64,000 bases of DNA from Roseibium sp. HPY-6 (GTDB lineage Bacteria; Pseudomonadota; Alphaproteobacteria; Rhizobiales; Stappiaceae): the NCBI RefSeq assembly GCF_040530035.1, contig NZ_JBEWCD010000001.1, forward strand, positions 1,240,001 through 1,304,000, given 5' to 3'. Each line of letters starts with the position of its first letter. Within the stretch, counting starts at the first letter, position 1. Below, one piece after another: positions 57,223 to 64,000 of this stretch. Made by a program: the position numbers and the translations under genes. Below the pieces are notes generated by a model. That model was not told the DNA's origin. It saw nothing but the letters and a program-made list of their open reading frames with translations, and made no database searches.

Positions 57223-57702
57223 TTAAGTCGTTTCCAGTCGGAATTTCTTGAAGACCTCTCCGTTGTATTCCGTGTTTTCGACAAATTCAGCGCCTCCACG
57301 AACAAGCGCCCCGATGTTTTTGCGCGAGGGCGGAAGGAGAAAGGTTACAAAATCGATGCGCGGGTCTGTTGTCGCGAAGGCAATGGCTTTTCGAGTGATG
57401 CGCAGCCCTAGACCGAAGCTATCCGGCTTGAGAACAAGGCCAAAGTCCCAATCGTGGCCTTCCTTTTGGAACCCTCCCCATCCAACATAAGCTCCATCGC
57501 TCAAAATAGCCCAGTGTCCCAGCCCGTCGCGCCGCCACGTATCTTCCTTCGCCGCGACAAAGCTCCTCGCTTCTTCTAGCGTCCATTTCGACACGAGCAG
57601 CGGCATGTGTTCAGAAACGCGAGGATCGTTCATATGTGCAACAATGTCTTGCAGAGAGATACTGGGTAATCGGGCAAACTCGATTTTTGGCGCGTGTTTC
57701 AA
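57223..57702 (-). CDS. GNAT family N-acetyltransferase (RimJ-like)
   Basis: 159 residues. It has a GNAT-like opening (EFARLPSISLQDIVAHMNDP), GHWAILSDGAYVGWGGFQKEG and a later FGLGLRITRKAIAFA segment in the CoA-binding position, though the glycine loop is weak. It is divergent from the TetR gene, with operators shared in the gap, so it may be a TetR target. Confidence 0.8.
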   Translation of the reverse strand: MKHAPKIEFARLPSISLQDIVAHMNDPRVSEHMPLLVSKWTLEEARSFVAAKEDTWRRDGLGHWAILSDGAYVGWGGFQKEGHDWDFGLVLKPDSFGLGLRITRKAIAFATTDPRIDFVTFLLPPSRKNIGALVRGGAEFVENTEYNGEVFKKFRLETT

Positions 57703-57730
57703 GGCTTCCTCAAACGCTTTGATATCTCAC

Positions 57731-57744
57731 ATACGCAACCGTAT
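57731..57744. promoter_or_regulatory. TetR operator candidate 1
   Basis: ATACG-N4-CGTAT, embedded in an 18-bp direct repeat whose second copy (one mismatch) lies 37 bp away. Confidence 0.6.
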
Positions 57745-57767
57745 ATTTCGGGCTATTCCATTTGTAA

Positions 57768-57781
57768 ATACGCCACCGTAT
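57768..57781. promoter_or_regulatory. TetR operator candidate 2
   Basis: ATACG-N4-CGTAT, same arms as site 1, immediately upstream of the TetR start at 57791. Confidence 0.6.
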
Positions 57782-57790
57782 ATTTCACAC

Positions 57791-58366
57791 ATGAACAAAA
57801 CGAAATTCAGCAAAGAAGCATGGTTGGCGGCGGGCTTTCGTGCCCTGACAACAGATGGGCCGAACGCGATCAAAGCCGAGGCGCTTGCGCGAAGCCTCGG
57901 CGCCACGAAGGGGTCATTCTACTGGAACTTTGACGATATCGCGTCTTTCGTAGAGGCAATGTTGGGCCTATGGCGCAACAGCGTTGTCCAAGAAATTGAG
58001 GATGTACTTCAGGCTGAACCTGAAAAGGCGGCGCGACTACGTCTGTTGGTGGATCGTGCAGCTAAGCCAGCATCAGTTGAGTTCGGAGGACGTCGGGTAG
58101 AACCCGCAATGCGTTCTTGGGCATTGGCAAACCCAGCTGTCTTGGCAGTGGTAAAGGAAGTTGATGAGATCAGATTGTCATTCGTGACGAGATTGCTGCG
58201 CGATGTCGGACAGAATGATCCTGCTCTTCCTCAGTTGGTCTATGGTGCGTTTATCGGACTGGACGATCTGGCATCCAAGGGAAGTGCAGATATTCAATCG
58301 GGGCTTAAGGTGTTGCTACGACTCGTCGCGGGGCCCGAAATCGAAACGAATTGCCCTCCAGATTGA
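57791..58366 (+). CDS. TetR/AcrR family transcriptional regulator
   Basis: 191 residues from ATG 57791; the longer frame would run over the operators and is rejected. The HTH is AIKAEALARSLGATKGSFYWNFDDIASFVEAML. The ligand domain follows without known features. Two palindromes lie just upstream, so it probably autoregulates and controls the divergent acetyltransferase gene. Confidence 0.9.
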   Translation: MNKTKFSKEAWLAAGFRALTTDGPNAIKAEALARSLGATKGSFYWNFDDIASFVEAMLGLWRNSVVQEIEDVLQAEPEKAARLRLLVDRAAKPASVEFGGRRVEPAMRSWALANPAVLAVVKEVDEIRLSFVTRLLRDVGQNDPALPQLVYGAFIGLDDLASKGSADIQSGLKVLLRLVAGPEIETNCPPD

Positions 58367-58519
58367 TTGCGAACAGTCCAATTTGCCAAGAGCGGACTTT
58401 TGGAGAAACGCATCGGGCAGCGACTTGGTCCGCATTGCTGACCGACGTGGTCGGTCGATCTCTTTCGGAGGGTCCGCCGAAAGCGGTCATAGGCGCTCGC
58501 TTGTCCATGCGTCCACGCC

Positions 58520-58990
58520 CTAGCCTTCGATCGGAACGACCGGCTCATCCTTGGTCCTGCGGATCGTAAGAGCTGTTCTGACGCTGTCCACGTTGGGCGC
58601 GGCCGTCAGGTCGCGGATGACGAAATTCTGAAACGTCTGAAGATCCGGCGAAACGCATTTCAGCAGGAAATCGACTTCACCGGAAAGCATGTAGCTCTCG
58701 CGGACCAGCGGCCAGTTCTGAACGGTCTGTTCGAATGCGATAAGGTCGGCCTCGGTCTGACTGTGGAGCCCGACCATCGCAAAGGCCGTGACATCATAGC
58801 CGAGCTGCTTTTCATCCAGGAGCGTCCGGTATCCTTGAATGAGCCCGGCCTCTTCAAGTGCGCGCACCCGGCGCAGACACGGTGGAGCGGAAATGCCGAC
58901 ACGGCGCGCCAGCTCCACATTGGTCATCCGGCCATCATCTTGCAGTTCTTTCAGGATATGCCAATCGATGGCATCAAGCCGCGCTTTCAA
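58520..58990 (-). CDS. Lrp/AsnC family transcriptional regulator
   Basis: 156 residues. N-terminal HTH (LDAIDWHILKELQDDGRMTNVELARRVGISAPPCLRRVRALEEAGLIQGYR) and C-terminal RAM domain (FLLKCVSPDLQTFQNFVIRDLTAAPNV). These bind amino acids and regulate metabolism. Its effector is unknown. Confidence 0.93.
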   Translation of the reverse strand: MKARLDAIDWHILKELQDDGRMTNVELARRVGISAPPCLRRVRALEEAGLIQGYRTLLDEKQLGYDVTAFAMVGLHSQTEADLIAFEQTVQNWPLVRESYMLSGEVDFLLKCVSPDLQTFQNFVIRDLTAAPNVDSVRTALTIRRTKDEPVVPIEG

Positions 58991-59188
58991 TCCTGTCTCC
59001 TTTGAGCTGTCACGAATGACCTGCCTGTGAATAGGCTTCGCTTTGCCGGACTGGCATCTTGCAGGGAATTGGGGCCCTGCGCTAACTTTTCTTCAGGTGC
59101 CGAATTATTGTTATTTGCGCGTTTGTGCAAGACTATAACAAAAATGCGCACGATTCCGAAAGAAAACAATAGGGGAAGTTCTCCATAA

Positions 59189-60184
59189 ATGCATCGTGAG
59201 CCGGAGATCTTTCCTCAGTCCGCCTGGGTTCTGACAGACGGCAAGGCCGGCGACATGGCGCAATGCGTCGGGGTCGTTGAGGCGCTTGGCGTATCTTACG
59301 AGTCCCGGACAATCGCGCCACGACCACCGTTTTCCTGGTGGCTGCCGTTCGGCCCGACCGATCCGCGTGAGTGGGAAACACGACAGCACAGTCCGATTGC
59401 GCCGCCGTATCCGGACATCGTTGTTGCGTCCGGGCGCCGCGCAGCCGCTTATCTGCGTCGCATCAAATGGCTTTCTAAAGGCAATACCTTCACGGTATTT
59501 CTCAAGGACCCGAGAACCGGACCCAGTGCAGCGGATCTGATCTGGGTTCCGGAACATGATCGGCTGCGCGGCCGCAATGTTCTGGTCACGCCGACCTCAC
59601 CACATCGCTTCTCTGCAGAAAAATTGGCGACTTTGCGCTCAGACAGTGTCGCCGCGATCGACAAGCTCGCCCATCCGCGTATTGCAGTACTTGTTGGCGG
59701 CGACAGCCGTCATCACACCTTCACGGAGGCTGACCAGTCTCACTTTCTGAACGGTCTCAGAGAGCTGGCCAATGAGGAAAGTGCACGCTTCATGATAACT
59801 GCATCGCGCCGGACCCCGCCTGCACTCGCCTATGGCCTCTCGAGCCTCGCAAAGTCCGGTGGGCATCTTTACTGGACGGGCGAGGCTCCAAATCCTCTCG
59901 GACATTATCTGGCCAAGGCCGATGCGATTGTTGCGACAGCCGATTCGACCAACATGATCGGTGAGGCTACCGCAACCGGAAAACCCATTCATGTTTTTCA
60001 ACCCAGCGGCGGTCACAGCAAAATCACCGGTTTTTTGGAGAGTTTGGAACGCTTGGGGGTTATTCACCCCTTTCCAGGTCCGCTAAAAACAACTACCTAC
60101 GAGCCGATAGATGCAACACCCGTCATCGCGGATCGCATAAAGTTGGATTTTTCTGCATCAAGAGAGCCCGAAGAGGCGACTTGA
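59189..60184 (+). CDS. ELM1/DUF1022-like protein
   Basis: 331 residues. The opening WVLTDGKAGDMAQCVGVVEALG and the GT-B-like segments (IVVASGRRAAAYLRRI, AIVATADSTNMIGEATATGKPIHVFQ) match the mitochondrial fission ELM1 family. The ELM1 family is widespread in alphaproteobacteria, where its role is unclear. An AGGGGAAG box precedes the ATG. It lies 54 bp upstream of trxB on the same strand. Confidence 0.87.
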   Translation: MHREPEIFPQSAWVLTDGKAGDMAQCVGVVEALGVSYESRTIAPRPPFSWWLPFGPTDPREWETRQHSPIAPPYPDIVVASGRRAAAYLRRIKWLSKGNTFTVFLKDPRTGPSAADLIWVPEHDRLRGRNVLVTPTSPHRFSAEKLATLRSDSVAAIDKLAHPRIAVLVGGDSRHHTFTEADQSHFLNGLRELANEESARFMITASRRTPPALAYGLSSLAKSGGHLYWTGEAPNPLGHYLAKADAIVATADSTNMIGEATATGKPIHVFQPSGGHSKITGFLESLERLGVIHPFPGPLKTTTYEPIDATPVIADRIKLDFSASREPEEAT

Positions 60185-60238
60185 TCGGGTCCTGACAGGG
60201 ACAGGCAGAACACAAGAAACACAGGAAAAGGTGTCTTC

Positions 60239-61207
60239 ATGAGCACGGAACACAGCAAGCTTTTGATCGTTGGATCGGGCCCTGCAGGGTATACGGCCGC
60301 GGTCTACGCCGCGCGCGCCATGATCGAACCAACGCTTGTTGCCGGCATTCAGCCCGGCGGACAGCTGACAATCACCACCGACGTTGAAAACTATCCCGGT
60401 TTTGCCGATCCCGTAATGGGCCCCTGGCTTATGGAACAGATGCAGAAGCAGGCGGAAAACGTCGGCACCAAAATCATCTACGACACCATTGTCAAAGCCG
60501 ATCTCTCCGAGCGCCCGTTCCGACTCGAGGCCGACAGCGGAACGGTGTTCACCGCCGATACGCTCGTCATCGCTACCGGCGCCCAGGCTCGATGGCTCGG
60601 GCTGTCCTCTGAACAGGACTACATGGGTGCTGGTGTATCTGCCTGCGCCACATGTGACGGCTTTTTCTACCGCAACCGCGAAGTCGTCGTTGTCGGCGGT
60701 GGCAACACCGCCGTGGAGGAAGCGCTGTATCTCGCCAATTTGGCTTCCAAGGTCACGCTGGTGCACCGTCGTGACAGCCTGAGGGCAGAGAAAATTCTTC
60801 AGGATCGGCTCTTCCAGAACCCGAAAATCGAGGTCATCTGGGATCATCAGGTCGATGAAATTCTGGGTGGCGGCGTGCCCAAGGCCGTGACGGGTGTACG
60901 GCTGAAGAGCACAAAGACCGGCGAACTCCAGGAAATTTCAACCGACGGCGTTTTCATCGCAATCGGCCATGCGCCTTCGGTGGAGCTGTTCAAGGACCAG
61001 CTGACACTCAAGCCGAATGGCTATCTGGAGACTGCTCCGGATTCCACCCGAACATCCATACCCGGCGTCTTTGCGGCCGGCGATGTCACAGACGATATCT
61101 ACCGTCAGGCAGTGACCGCAGCCGGGATGGGCTGTATGGCCGCGCTTGAGGCAGAAAAGTTTTTGGCCGAACACGAAACGGCATCCACACAACAGGCGGC
61201 TGAATAA
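60239..61207 (+). CDS. trxB: Thioredoxin reductase
   Basis: 322 residues. FAD-binding GSGPAGYTAAVYAAR at the start, the redox pair in SACATCDGFF (C-A-T-C), and the NADPH-binding GGGNTAVEEALYL. It reduces thioredoxin with NADPH. An 8-bp inverted repeat spans its stop codon. It is followed closely by lsrB, a conserved arrangement. Confidence 0.96.
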   Translation: MSTEHSKLLIVGSGPAGYTAAVYAARAMIEPTLVAGIQPGGQLTITTDVENYPGFADPVMGPWLMEQMQKQAENVGTKIIYDTIVKADLSERPFRLEADSGTVFTADTLVIATGAQARWLGLSSEQDYMGAGVSACATCDGFFYRNREVVVVGGGNTAVEEALYLANLASKVTLVHRRDSLRAEKILQDRLFQNPKIEVIWDHQVDEILGGGVPKAVTGVRLKSTKTGELQEISTDGVFIAIGHAPSVELFKDQLTLKPNGYLETAPDSTRTSIPGVFAAGDVTDDIYRQAVTAAGMGCMAALEAEKFLAEHETASTQQAAE

Positions 61208-61215
61208 AGCCGCCT
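61194..61215 (+). terminator. Hairpin at the trxB stop codon
   Basis: AGGCGGCT/AGCCGCCT with the stop codon in the 6-nt loop, and no T-run. It may attenuate read-through into lsrB rather than end transcription. Confidence 0.4.
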
Positions 61216-61238
61216 GAGCGTCCTGCGGAGGGGCACGG

Positions 61239-62135
61239 ATGGATTGGGACAAGCTGCGCATTTTTCATGCGGCCGCGCAGGCCGGCAGTTTCACGCATGC
61301 AGGCGACACGCTGCACATGAGCCAGTCGGCGGTAAGCCGTCAGGTCAGTGCCCTGGAGCATGACTTGGGCGTTCCCCTTTTCCACCGTCACGCGCGGGGT
61401 TTGCTGCTGACAGAACAGGGCGAACTGCTCTATCGCACGGCAAGCGACGTTCTCATGAAGCTGGAATCGGTTCAGTCCAGCCTGACCGACAGCAAGGAAA
61501 AACCTTCCGGTATTCTGCGTGTCACGACCACGGTGGGTCTTGGCTCCACCTGGCTTACGTCCCGCATCCGGAGCTTCATCGAGCTTTATCCCGAAGTCGA
61601 CCTGCACCTGATTTTCGACGATGACGAGCTGGACCTCGGCATGCGGGAAGCCGACGTTGCCATCAGGTTGCGCCAGCCGACACAGCCCGACCTGATCCAG
61701 CGCAAACTCTTCACAGTTCATTTCCATGTCTATGCCGCGCCGGAATATATCCAGCGCTTCGGCTCGCCGTCGACAATCGAGGACATCGACGAGCACCGGG
61801 TCATCACATTCGGCGAACAGGCGCCGGCTTACCTGAGATCAATGAACTGGCTCGATTCTGCAGGCCGCCCGGCAGGGGAACCCAGGCGGTCCGTTTTAAA
61901 GGTCAACAACCTGGTGGCCATCAAGCGCGCTGTTCAGTCGGGTGTCGGCATAGCGATATTGCCTGACTACATCATCGATCATGCGTCCAACCTTGTTCCG
62001 GTCCTTACAGAGCAGGAAGACAAGGTGCCATCATTCGACACTTATTTCGTGTATCCCTCCGAGCTCAAAAACACGGCTCGCGTGAAGGCATTCCGGGAAT
62101 TTTTGCTGACCAGTGCCGAAAAATGGGTGTACTAG
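61239..62135 (+). CDS. lsrB: LysR-type regulator, LsrB/VtlR-like
   Basis: 298 residues. The winged HTH is at the N-terminus (FHAAAQAGSFTHAGDTLHMSQSAVSRQVSALEHDLG), and the substrate-binding domain follows (RVTTTVGLGSTWLTSRIRSFIELYPEVDLHLIF). Position after trxB and the sequence fit LsrB/VtlR, which in Rhizobiales controls redox genes and AbcR-type sRNAs. A GGAGGGG box precedes the ATG. The name is inferred from context and motifs. Confidence 0.88.
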   Translation: MDWDKLRIFHAAAQAGSFTHAGDTLHMSQSAVSRQVSALEHDLGVPLFHRHARGLLLTEQGELLYRTASDVLMKLESVQSSLTDSKEKPSGILRVTTTVGLGSTWLTSRIRSFIELYPEVDLHLIFDDDELDLGMREADVAIRLRQPTQPDLIQRKLFTVHFHVYAAPEYIQRFGSPSTIEDIDEHRVITFGEQAPAYLRSMNWLDSAGRPAGEPRRSVLKVNNLVAIKRAVQSGVGIAILPDYIIDHASNLVPVLTEQEDKVPSFDTYFVYPSELKNTARVKAFREFLLTSAEKWVY

Positions 62136-62371
62136 CGCGACGCAAAATCAACGCCTAATTAATGGGCAGGGATTTGTTTGCTGATTTTTTAAGCAAATGT
62201 GTTTTGTCCAGATTTAACCGAAGGTATTTTTTGGAAAAAAACTGAATAACTTCAGCTGATCGCGGATCAACGTCGGCGCTAATCAGCTGTAAACAAACAG
62301 CATTTTAAAATTGACTTAGCGCAATGCCAAAGCTCTGCAGAAATTGCATACCTGATTTGCACACCTGCCAC

Positions 62372-62400
62372 TTGTTTATGCAGCTTGTGCACCGCATATA
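62372..62400 (+). promoter_or_regulatory. Promoter of the sRNA candidate
   Basis: TTGTTT-N17-CATATA, with a partly palindromic TTATGC/GCATATAA arrangement overlapping it that could bind a LysR protein. Confidence 0.5.
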
Positions 62401-62404
62401 AGCA

Positions 62405-62540
62405 GCACTGTTGGTCACACGGGGATCACATCCTCCTCCCAGTGATGCCCAGACCAGCTGTTCCCCTCTGGAAGGTGATTCCACTGTATTCAGTGAATCA
62501 AATCAAACTGCCGGGTCTCTTAAGACCCGGCTCTTTTTTT
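62405..62540 (+). ncRNA. AbcR-like (alpha-r15-type) small RNA candidate
   Basis: A short RNA of about 135 nt would run from the promoter to the terminator. It carries two C/U-rich anti-Shine-Dalgarno stretches, TCCTCCTCCCA (62431-62441) and GTTCCCCTCT (62459-62468), the hallmark of AbcR RNAs that block translation of ABC transporter mRNAs. No open frame is present. In Brucella and Agrobacterium AbcR RNAs depend on VtlR/LsrB, whose homologue is next door. Start and end are estimates. Confidence 0.55.
62510..62540 (+). terminator. Intrinsic terminator of the sRNA candidate
   Basis: Perfect 9-bp stem GCCGGGTCT/AGACCCGGC with a CTTA loop, followed by TCTTTTTTT. Confidence 0.9.
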
Positions 62541-62583
62541 GTCCAGTGCATTGTGCGGCGCTATCAAATTGCGCGCCGCATGC

Positions 62584-63546
62584 TCACATGAACAGCTTTT
62601 CACCGCTGAGGTTCTGATAAAGGCCGGCGACCTGCTCTTCGTAGCCATTGTAAAGCAGCGTGTCGCGGCGTTCGTCCGTGCCAAGCAGTTTTTCGCTCGC
62701 CTGAGACCAACGCCGATGCGGCACTTCCGGATTTACATTCGCCCAGAAGCCGTATTCCTTCGGCTGGATCTCTTCCCAGAAGCTGACCGGACGCTGGTCG
62801 GTAAAGGAAATCCGCACGACCGATTTGATGCACTTGAAGCCGTATTTCCACGGTGTCACAAGACGAATGGGTGCACCGAATTGTTTGGCGAGCGGTTTGC
62901 CGTAGATGCCAGTTGCCATGAAGGCCAGTTCGTTGGTGGCCTCGTCAAGCGTGAGACCCTCCACATAAGGCCAGGGGTACCAGCTCTGTTTCTGACCGTT
63001 CGCAATGGACGGATCCAGGAACGTTTCGAAGCGCAGGTACTTGGCACCTGATTGCGGGCCCGCGAGTTTCACCAGTTCCGAAAGCGGGAAGCCTGACCAG
63101 GGCACCGCCATCGACCACGCTTCCACGCAGCGATGACGATAAAGCCGTTCTTCAAGCGGCATTTTCGACAGCAGCGTGTCGATGTCGACAATTTGCGGGT
63201 TGTCGATCATTCCGTCCAGCGTCACGGTCCAGGGTCTGATTTGAAGCTGCTGCGCGGCCGGCCAGATCTGCTTGTGCGATCCGAACTCATAAAAGTTGTT
63301 GTACTTGGACGCGATATCTTCGTCCGTCAGGTCCCTGTCGAGCGTAAAGCTGGCATTGCGGCTGACAGGATAAAGTCCGGCGCTCGGGTCTTCTTCCGCG
63401 AAAGCCGGCTTCATGCCGAGGCCAGTCCCCAGAAGGACACCGCCACCGGCCATGCCGGCAAGGATCTGCCGCCGGTTCAAAAAGACGCTTTCAGGTGTAG
63501 CCTCGCGCTCTGGAAGCTCCCAGCTGCGCTTTTTCAAGATGTTCAT
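62584..63546 (-). CDS. msrP: Protein-methionine-sulfoxide reductase catalytic subunit MsrP
   Basis: 320 residues from ATG 63546, with an AGGAG box 8 bp upstream. A twin-arginine signal (NRRQILAGMAGGGVLLGTGLG) exports it folded with molybdopterin. The YedY-type core is evident, with the Mo-ligand Cys in RLYRHRCVEAWSMAVPWSGFPL. It repairs oxidised methionines in periplasmic proteins. The heme partner MsrQ is not within the window. A TTG at 63552 lies just upstream and is not used. Confidence 0.94.
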   Translation of the reverse strand: MNILKKRSWELPEREATPESVFLNRRQILAGMAGGGVLLGTGLGMKPAFAEEDPSAGLYPVSRNASFTLDRDLTDEDIASKYNNFYEFGSHKQIWPAAQQLQIRPWTVTLDGMIDNPQIVDIDTLLSKMPLEERLYRHRCVEAWSMAVPWSGFPLSELVKLAGPQSGAKYLRFETFLDPSIANGQKQSWYPWPYVEGLTLDEATNELAFMATGIYGKPLAKQFGAPIRLVTPWKYGFKCIKSVVRISFTDQRPVSFWEEIQPKEYGFWANVNPEVPHRRWSQASEKLLGTDERRDTLLYNGYEEQVAGLYQNLSGEKLFM

Positions 63547-63846
63547 GGTCAAACTCCTGTTTGTGAACGAAAGAACCTGAAACCGGCCTCAAAGGCAAAT
63601 AACGCCCTAGTGACCGTAAACAACCGGATCGTGATAGGATCTAAAACGCGGCGGACAGGCCCGATTGCGGGGCGAGCGGTCTTTGACCTGATATCTGCTA
63701 ACGGATCTGCGCATGAACGCGACGCAGATCGACGTGCGTTCAGACAAGCAAGGCCAAGTTGCCTGCATAGCAAAATCAAGTGAAAGCGCCGGACCTCTGA
63801 TTTGGGCGTTCTGAAGTGGAGATTTTAAAAGTAGGGGAGGAAGAAA

Positions 63847-64000
63847 ATGTTGATTGAGAGCGTGCTGAAGAGCGCCGTTGAGGAAGAAAAAGTCCCGTTT
63901 GTTGTTGGTATGACCGGCAACTCCAGCGGCGTGACGCACAAAAGTGCTTTCGGCACGGCCACGGCGGCGAGAGCTGTAGATGCCGATACCGTCTTTCGCA
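63847..64000 (+). CDS. Serine hydrolase (beta-lactamase class C family), 3' truncated by window edge
   Basis: Frame open to the window end, about 51 residues: MLIESVLKSAVEEEKVPF and a VGMTGNSSGVTHKSAFGTAT section resembling the start of class C/esterase-type hydrolases (before the SxxK site, which would come next). GGGGAGG lies before the ATG. Confidence 0.72.
   Translation, partial: MLIESVLKSAVEEEKVPFVVGMTGNSSGVTHKSAFGTATAARAVDADTVFR

Larger units (their letters stand above)
62136..62583. other. Gap holding an sRNA candidate
   Basis: No coding region. 62150-62360 is AT-rich. The promoter and RNA listed below occupy 62372-62540. Confidence 0.6.

Overview
The window is a chromosomal segment of an alphaproteobacterium. 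Housekeeping genes fix the class: carA, carB, greA, a long alphaproteobacterial-type rpoD, dnaG, and trxB followed by an LsrB/VtlR-type LysR gene. A DddL-type DMSP lyase and an AI-2E-family exporter suggest a marine member, possibly of the Stappiaceae (Roseibium/Labrenzia). That lineage is an inference; I could not search databases. Most genes are GC-rich, while two stretches (about 2.9-4.8 kb and 5.4-8.3 kb) and the gap at 51.3-52.0 kb are clearly richer in AT.

Layout. 1-2.7 kb: end of a polyamine-type ABC importer operon (ATPase cut by the window edge, two permeases). 3-4.8 kb: ankyrin-repeat membrane protein and a small membrane protein. 4.9-8.6 kb: a small AT-rich island bounded by a 23-bp direct repeat made of the 3' end of a tRNA(CAU) gene. 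It carries a three-gene operon: a membrane coiled-coil protein, an ADP-ribosyltransferase-like protein and an unknown CxxC protein. 8.9-19.1 kb: AI-2E-type exporter, SIMPL protein, GNAT, speD-speE, MscS channel with a membrane ferredoxin gene, and an MCP with two HBM-like motifs. 19.6-23.7 kb: winged-helix/TPR regulator, methyltransferase, and a truncated globin gene overlapping a class III adenylate cyclase gene. 23.9-30.7 kb: hydrolase, amidase, LuxR regulator, FAD amine oxidase, D-threonine-aldolase-like enzyme, dddL. 30.7-38 kb: two ArsR modules with visible operators (one with permease and transglutaminase, one with a DUF6428 protein), a beta-barrel protein, two SDRs and small enzymes. 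38.3-40.7 kb: a cluster of tRNA-like sequences, a soluble slipin and KptA/Tpt1, forming a candidate RNA-repair locus. 40.8-42.5 kb: PAAR-metallopeptidase effector and a possible immunity gene. 42.5-56.5 kb: DUF930-like protein, rpoD, dnaG, GatB/YqeY protein, carA, MerR, XRE, carB, greA. 56.6-64 kb: membrane protein, GNAT/TetR pair with twin operators, Lrp, ELM1-like protein, trxB, lsrB, an AbcR-like sRNA candidate, msrP and the start of a serine hydrolase.

The two most unusual loci are the tRNA-like array/slipin/KptA region and the tRNA-anchored mini-island with the ART-like protein. Both could concern conflict or RNA damage, but neither function is shown by the sequence alone. The globin-cyclase overlap and the lsrB-sRNA pair are smaller but specific regulatory hypotheses.
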